DNA of 9,483 bases from Oligoflexia bacterium (GTDB lineage Bacteria; Bdellovibrionota; UBA1018; CAIMNF01): contig CAIOKW010000038.1 of assembly GCA_903858975.1 (NCBI GenBank), forward strand, positions 1 through 9,483, read 5' to 3'. Below, one piece after another: positions 5,455-9,483 of the stretch. A program made the translations under genes and the position numbers. The stretch's first letter is position 1. Each line of letters opens with the position of its first letter. The notes under the pieces are model-generated. The model saw only the letters and a program-made list of their open reading frames with translations. It was not told the DNA's origin and searched no databases.

Positions 5455-6201
5455 ATGAATTCACTAACTTTGAATGACCACGTTGTAATTGTTACGGGAG
5501 CCGGTAAAGGCCTAGGAGAGGCGGTTGTTTCAGGTTTAATTGAGAAACGCTTGCAATTTCCAGGGCTGAAGCTTTTCTTAACTTCCCGCACCCTTTCAGA
5601 ACTCGAGGCCCTCCAAATTAAGGCAAAGAGCTTCGGCGTTGAAGCCGAAGTCCTGGCTGCTGATTTAGCCACCAATCCAGTGCTTGCCATCGAGAAGTGT
5701 GTTCAAAGATTTGGGAGAGTCGACACCCTCATTCATTGTGCGGGAGTGGGTAGATTTGGGGAATTTCAATCGCTCACCCGCGATGACCTCGAATTTGTAA
5801 TGAAAACGAATATTGAAGCCACCTTCTTATTGCTCCAAAAAGCATTTATTCAAATGAAATCTCAAACGATTCAAAATGGACTGCGCGGACAAATTCAAGT
5901 GATCACCTCTGTTGCTGGAGAAAAACCTTTTGAGCAAAGCTCTATTTACTGCATGAGCAAATATGCGCAGCGGGGACTCCTTGAAGTGATGCGTCTCTAT
6001 GCCTATCGAGAGCAAATTCGAATCCTTGAGGTAAAACCGGGTGCCGCACTGACTCCCATGTGGGGAGAAGTAACGGCAGACATGACCTCTAAAATGATGA
6101 AACCCTCCGATGTCGCTATTCCAATGATCGATGCACTTTTACTACCACCCAGTGCGACCCTGGAGACTCTCACCATTCGCCCTCTTTCGGGAGATCTCTA
6201 A
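5455..6201 (+). CDS. Sepiapterin reductase-like short-chain dehydrogenase/reductase
   Basis: The 248-residue classical SDR has the cofactor motif TGAGKGLG (14-21), SR at 44-45 after strand 2 (favouring NADPH), HCAGVG (94-99), N119, S152, and catalytic Y165xxxK169 in YCMSK. Long stretches such as AGVGRFG, ITSVAG, SSIYCMSKYAQRGL, MRLYA, PMWG and the end RPLSGD agree with my memory of the Chlorobium tepidum sepiapterin reductase, which reduces 6-pyruvoyl-tetrahydropterin to L-threo-tetrahydrobiopterin. An NADPH-dependent pterin side-chain carbonyl reductase is therefore the best call. Divergent PTPS-like genes support it independently. A different SDR substrate cannot be excluded without activity data. 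The start is fixed by AGAGGA 4 nt upstream and by the alignment. It is first in a two-gene operon with the TonB-dependent receptor. Confidence 0.85.
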   Translation: MNSLTLNDHVVIVTGAGKGLGEAVVSGLIEKRLQFPGLKLFLTSRTLSELEALQIKAKSFGVEAEVLAADLATNPVLAIEKCVQRFGRVDTLIHCAGVGRFGEFQSLTRDDLEFVMKTNIEATFLLLQKAFIQMKSQTIQNGLRGQIQVITSVAGEKPFEQSSIYCMSKYAQRGLLEVMRLYAYREQIRILEVKPGAALTPMWGEVTADMTSKMMKPSDVAIPMIDALLLPPSATLETLTIRPLSGDL

Positions 6202-6202
6202 A

Positions 6203-7930
6203 ATGCCCGCTCAGTTAGTATTTTTGAGCTCTTTGTTTTTTCTAGCGGTTTTGCCTCATGTCCATGGAGCTGAGTCTGAATTTTATCTCCCTCCTATTGT
6301 TGTTCAGGGGGATGCGAGCTTTGAAACTTTAAAGAAAGACTCCTATCTTCCGAATCAGAACATTCGTTCTCTCAATAGCCGCCCAGGAACGCTTGAATCA
6401 TTGAAATGGTTTTCGGGGTACCCTGCTCAAAATTACGGCTACCCCAGTGGCGCAAGCGGGATCAATTTAGGGGGGCGAACCATCGAGGACACTCAGGTCA
6501 TGACTCTCGGAGTGCCCTTAAATTTGCCTCAAGGAGGAGGCCCAGACCTTTCGCTCTTTCCCTCCTATCTCTGGGACGGTGCAATCATTGGACACTCACC
6601 CTCCTCCAGTGGATTTTCCCCGCAGGCGGCCTCGGGAAGTCTAGAACTCATTCCCTGGACCCGCGCACGACTTAAAGATGCATCCAACAACTTCACACCC
6701 ACGCGCTTTACGGCGTCATACGATCGTCAGGTTCAGACGTTTTCTATTGGAACCAAAAAAGAAAATGCCGCAATTTTAGCGGGCATGAGCACGGGAATGC
6801 AGCGGGGCCCATCCGGCTCACTGAGCTATCACTTCTACAATCAACCCGGAAAAAGCTTTCTTCTTCATGTTCTCGGTTCAGATTTGGAAGGGGATATTCC
6901 GGGGAACCCGGCTACTTTGAAAAAAACATGGAGGATCATTCCTGTTCTCGAGGCCCAGTTGAAACTGGAAGATGATCTCGCCTTAGCATCTACTCTCTAT
7001 GGAGATGTAAGCGAACTCCAAGGGAATCGCTCGCAACAAATCGGAGTCGAAAACGCCCTCACTTTTAGCACCTATACTCTAGCGGTATCCGCGAGAAACG
7101 TTCGCTTTTCGAATGGTACTGACTATGAAGAGTGGCCCTTATACCTAGGTCTCACCGATGATCTTTACTTTTCAAAATCTTTGAAAATGAAGGCAACTCT
7201 CAACGCAAACTATCTTGATCAATCTGGATTTTACCCGGGCGGAAAACTGTCAGCCAGCTTCAGAGATGATCCCAAGAACTACCCTTTTGCTGAGTTGAAT
7301 TGGATCGCAAAAATGTCGTCCCTTTCAGCTCGTTACTTCATTTCCGACTTTGGAAGTTATCACTACCGCGGAAATAAAGACTTAAAGCCTGAAAGAGTCC
7401 TCGCTCTCTCCTATGGTTATCAGCAAGAAAACCGCTCTTTAAAATCGACAACGCTTGCAAAATTGGAGTATCGAAACTCGATTCAAATCAACACCTCTAC
7501 CCTTCCCCTCAATACCACGATCAATGGGGGCAGTGCCTATTTAATGAATCTTTCTGAAGATGCCTCATATCGAGTGAATGATTTATTGAGCTTAAAATCT
7601 AACATTCTTCTTACGTATTCACGCCAGAAAGATTCCAATTTTCCTTACCCCGATCTGCCTGGATTCAGTATTGGAAGCGGAGTGCAGCTTCACCCTAACG
7701 ACTCGATTGATCTCGATACCGATGCTAAATACATGGGAGATTCCACCGCATTTGATGGGACAAACCATTCAGGGTATTTTTTAATCGGGGAACGAGTTTC
7801 TTACCAATTGAACTCGAAAATAGAATTAGCCCTGGGGATCGACAACCTCTTCGATAGCCATGCAGAAATTGTCCAAGGGTTTCCACTCCCAGGAAGACTT
7901 CTCTTCACTTCTGTTCGAGCACTCTTTTAA
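6203..7930 (+). CDS. TonB-dependent outer-membrane receptor (BtuB/FepA-type fold)
   Basis: I choose the ATG at 6203 (575 residues): GGGAGA lies 8 nt upstream, and the product then opens with a signal peptide (residues 1-22, cleavage at VHG/AES). A longer frame from 6131 would begin with 24 residues that read over the reductase gene and spoil the signal. A TonB-box-like LPPIVVQG (29-36) comes right after the signal, then a short plug (about 40-150; GTLESLKWFSGY, SGINLGGRTIEDTQV). The beta-barrel follows, with alternating strands, LKPERVLALSYGY, a late GIDNLFDSHAEIVQGFPLPGR and a final Phe. It would take up a scarce ligand using TonB-ExbBD energy, none of which is encoded here. It is small for the family, near BtuB length. 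It starts 1 nt after the reductase stop, so a ligand linked to pterin metabolism is inferred; vitamin B12 or an iron chelate are alternatives. Confidence 0.85.
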   Translation: MPAQLVFLSSLFFLAVLPHVHGAESEFYLPPIVVQGDASFETLKKDSYLPNQNIRSLNSRPGTLESLKWFSGYPAQNYGYPSGASGINLGGRTIEDTQVMTLGVPLNLPQGGGPDLSLFPSYLWDGAIIGHSPSSSGFSPQAASGSLELIPWTRARLKDASNNFTPTRFTASYDRQVQTFSIGTKKENAAILAGMSTGMQRGPSGSLSYHFYNQPGKSFLLHVLGSDLEGDIPGNPATLKKTWRIIPVLEAQLKLEDDLALASTLYGDVSELQGNRSQQIGVENALTFSTYTLAVSARNVRFSNGTDYEEWPLYLGLTDDLYFSKSLKMKATLNANYLDQSGFYPGGKLSASFRDDPKNYPFAELNWIAKMSSLSARYFISDFGSYHYRGNKDLKPERVLALSYGYQQENRSLKSTTLAKLEYRNSIQINTSTLPLNTTINGGSAYLMNLSEDASYRVNDLLSLKSNILLTYSRQKDSNFPYPDLPGFSIGSGVQLHPNDSIDLDTDAKYMGDSTAFDGTNHSGYFLIGERVSYQLNSKIELALGIDNLFDSHAEIVQGFPLPGRLLFTSVRALF

Positions 7931-7933
7931 TTC

Positions 7934-9397
7934 TTAGCTCTTCAAACAGGCTTCCAAGCGAAGGTTAATGATTTTCCAATTCATCATCGGAAACAAATCA
8001 AATAAACCAATCGCGGAACTGGCATGACCTGTTACGAAATGGCGCATGGGCTGAGTGAGATCGCCGAGCTTAAGACCGTTTGCTTCGCAAACGCTTCGTA
8101 ATTTCAAATCTACACCTGCATGATCTAATCCACATTCACCTAAAGTGTTCTTTTGATTCGATTCGATCAAGGCACGCCACTCATTTCGAAGAACATCAAT
8201 CGCTGCTTTGATTTTCACTTTTACTGACTCATCTTTATTCCATTTTAAGATAGAAGCATCGACCGGCATTACGCCTGGCTCTAAAAGTGGGTGCAGTTGC
8301 TCTGCAAGCTCTTTCACGAGCTTCACTTTCGGTGCTAGAAAAGGAATCAACTTTGCTGCAAAAGCTGAATCAAGTTCTTTAAAAGATGCGTCCGAAAACT
8401 TGGATTTGAAATCCTCTTTCACGATTTTCCCAAGTCGCTCAGGATTGGCACGCTTCATATGCTCACCTTGGATCCACAGCAACTTTTCGGAATTGAATAC
8501 AGCTCCACTCACCTGAACATTTTCAAGTTTAAAGAGCGCAATCATTTCTTCCATCGTGAATAACTCTTGATCTCCATGACTCCAACCCAGTCGAACTAAG
8601 AAATTCAAAAGTGCTTCGGGCAGGTATCCCTCAACTCGATAAGCGTTAGTCGAAGTTTCGCCATTTCGTTTAGAAAGCTTTTTCTTGTCTTGTCCTAAGA
8701 TCATCGGAAGATGCGCAAATACAGGCTTTTTGGCCTGAAGGGCGTCATAGAGATAAATTTGTTTTGGGGTATTATTAATATGGTCGTCACCGCGAATAAC
8801 ATGGGAAATATTCATTTCCACATCATCAATCACCACTACAAAATTATAAGTGGGCACCCCATTTGTTCTAATCATGACAAAATCATCAATGTCTTCACTC
8901 GGGAAATGAATTTCTCCGCGAACCATGTCCGTAAATGAAGTGGTTCCGGTCAAAGGAAACTTAGCGCGAATCGCGTATGAGGTTCGTCCCTCAAGCGGTT
9001 CTTTTCGCTCCCGGCACGTGCGACCATACATCGCTTTCTTGCCTTCTTTCATGAGCTGTTCACGAGTCGCTTCCACTTCAGCCTCGGTACAATAGCAACG
9101 ATAAGCGAGGCCCTGGTCTACCATGCGATCCGCAATTTTTTTATAGTGATCCAGTCGCTGAGACTGATAGAGGATCGGCTCTTCCGCCTCCATTCCTAAC
9201 CACTTCAGTGAAGTTAAAATATCATCAGTGAACCTTTGCTCTGAGCGATCAAGATCGGTGTCTTCAATTCGGAGCAAAAATTTGCCTCCCTGCTGTTTCG
9301 CGTAAAGGTAATTAAAGAGCGCAGTTCGAACGCCCCCAATATGGAGGAAGCCTGTCGGAGAAGGTGCAAAACGGACACGAACGGATGATGAAGTCAT
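7934..9397 (-). CDS. gltX: Glutamyl-tRNA synthetase
   Basis: The 487-residue class I synthetase charges tRNA-Glu with glutamate in the cytoplasm. It shows RFAPSPTGFLHIGG (HIGH motif at 19-22), LRIEDTD (42-48), a zinc-type C101xC103...C128 cluster with E130 where E. coli has His, NFVVVIDD and IRGDDHINNTPKQI, then KLSKR (240-244) as the KMSKS motif. An all-helical anticodon-binding region follows to the C-terminus. Length is normal for the bacterial enzyme. The ATG is the only usable start, since an in-frame stop lies six codons upstream. No ribosome site is visible (the bases before the ATG are CTTCCCC); translation is probably coupled to the upstream gene, whose stop overlaps as ATGA. The 3' end converges on the receptor gene with 3 bp between stops and no obvious terminator. 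Confidence 0.97.
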   Translation of the reverse strand: MTSSSVRVRFAPSPTGFLHIGGVRTALFNYLYAKQQGGKFLLRIEDTDLDRSEQRFTDDILTSLKWLGMEAEEPILYQSQRLDHYKKIADRMVDQGLAYRCYCTEAEVEATREQLMKEGKKAMYGRTCRERKEPLEGRTSYAIRAKFPLTGTTSFTDMVRGEIHFPSEDIDDFVMIRTNGVPTYNFVVVIDDVEMNISHVIRGDDHINNTPKQIYLYDALQAKKPVFAHLPMILGQDKKKLSKRNGETSTNAYRVEGYLPEALLNFLVRLGWSHGDQELFTMEEMIALFKLENVQVSGAVFNSEKLLWIQGEHMKRANPERLGKIVKEDFKSKFSDASFKELDSAFAAKLIPFLAPKVKLVKELAEQLHPLLEPGVMPVDASILKWNKDESVKVKIKAAIDVLRNEWRALIESNQKNTLGECGLDHAGVDLKLRSVCEANGLKLGDLTQPMRHFVTGHASSAIGLFDLFPMMNWKIINLRLEACLKS

Positions 9398-9483
9398 GGG
9401 GAAGACTTTACACTAGATTTCTCAGAAGCCAAAGCATCTCGATAGGCTGCTAGGCCTCGAACGGACCGTGAATCCAGCGCCAA
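9394..9483 (-). CDS. C-terminal end of an unidentified gene upstream of gltX
   Basis: A frame enters from the right edge and runs 29 codons (beginning LALDSRSVRGLAAYRDAL, ending SSVKSSP) to a TGA that overlaps the gltX ATG as ATGA. The overlap and the absence of a gltX ribosome site support a real, co-transcribed gene. The tail has a helical SxRGLAAYRDAL segment. It faintly recalls the SHRGxAL end of RdgB/HAM1-type nucleotide pyrophosphatases, but 29 residues are too few to name it. Confidence 0.55.
   Translation of the reverse strand: MALDSRSVRGLAAYRDALASEKSSVKSSP

Noticed and set aside
5433..5690. Minus-strand open frame overlapping the reductase start
   Set aside because: It is antisense to the conserved SDR cofactor-binding region and has low-complexity composition.
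6131..6202. Earlier start (6131) for the TonB-dependent receptor
   Set aside because: It reads inside the reductase gene and puts 24 residues before a good signal peptide; the ATG at 6203 has a ribosome site 8 nt upstream.
7893..7960. Possible terminator between the receptor and gltX genes
   Set aside because: Only a 5-bp GAAGA/TCTTC hairpin inside the receptor gene was found, without a T-tract on either strand.
1..9483. CRISPR arrays, tRNA genes, insertion sequences, phage or integron features
   Set aside because: No spaced direct repeats, cloverleaf folds, transposase motifs or attachment-site-like repeats were seen on either strand.

Overview
The window comes from a Gram-negative bacterium: it encodes a TonB-dependent outer-membrane receptor, a binding-protein-dependent ABC importer and a bacterial-type glutamyl-tRNA synthetase. 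Moderate GC content, very tight gene packing, a secreted HEMGHH metalloprotease and a PP2C phosphatase joined to a cyclic-nucleotide-binding domain fit a delta-proteobacterial or Bdellovibrio-like lineage. That placement is an inference from gene content, not a demonstrated taxonomy.

Layout. Positions 1-1046 (minus) hold the N-terminal 348 codons of a PP2C phosphatase with a C-terminal cNMP-binding domain, cut by the window edge. A rho-independent terminator (1071-1101) follows the upstream gene and is overlapped by a good promoter for the phosphatase. Positions 1123-2046 (minus) encode a secreted, cysteine-rich zinc metalloprotease. Positions 2047-2172 are a non-coding leader with a 14-bp palindrome and a weak hairpin.

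The core is 2173-7930, two divergent operons whose start codons are 24 bp apart. The leftward operon runs: two different 6-pyruvoyl-tetrahydropterin synthase (PTPS/QueD)-fold proteins, then an ABC ATPase, a permease and an NMT1/ThiY-type binding protein. Adjacent genes overlap or are 1 nt apart. The rightward operon has a short-chain reductase closely resembling the bacterial (Chlorobium-type) sepiapterin reductase, then, 1 nt later, a TonB-dependent receptor. Together these look like a pterin locus that combines enzymes for making or remodelling a tetrahydropterin with a full route for importing a small molecule: outer-membrane receptor, periplasmic binder and inner-membrane pump. I know of no description of this combination. 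The transported compound is unknown; a pterin or a pyrimidine-type precursor is my inference. Both PTPS-fold proteins lack the usual catalytic cysteine and carry a glutamate three residues before the HxH zinc motif, as in the PTPS-III type that can bypass FolB in folate synthesis.

The right end (7934-9397, minus) is gltX, convergent with the receptor gene (3 bp between stops). An unidentified gene (9394-9483, C-terminal 29 codons only) overlaps its start by ATGA. No tRNA, rRNA, CRISPR array, insertion sequence or riboswitch was seen.
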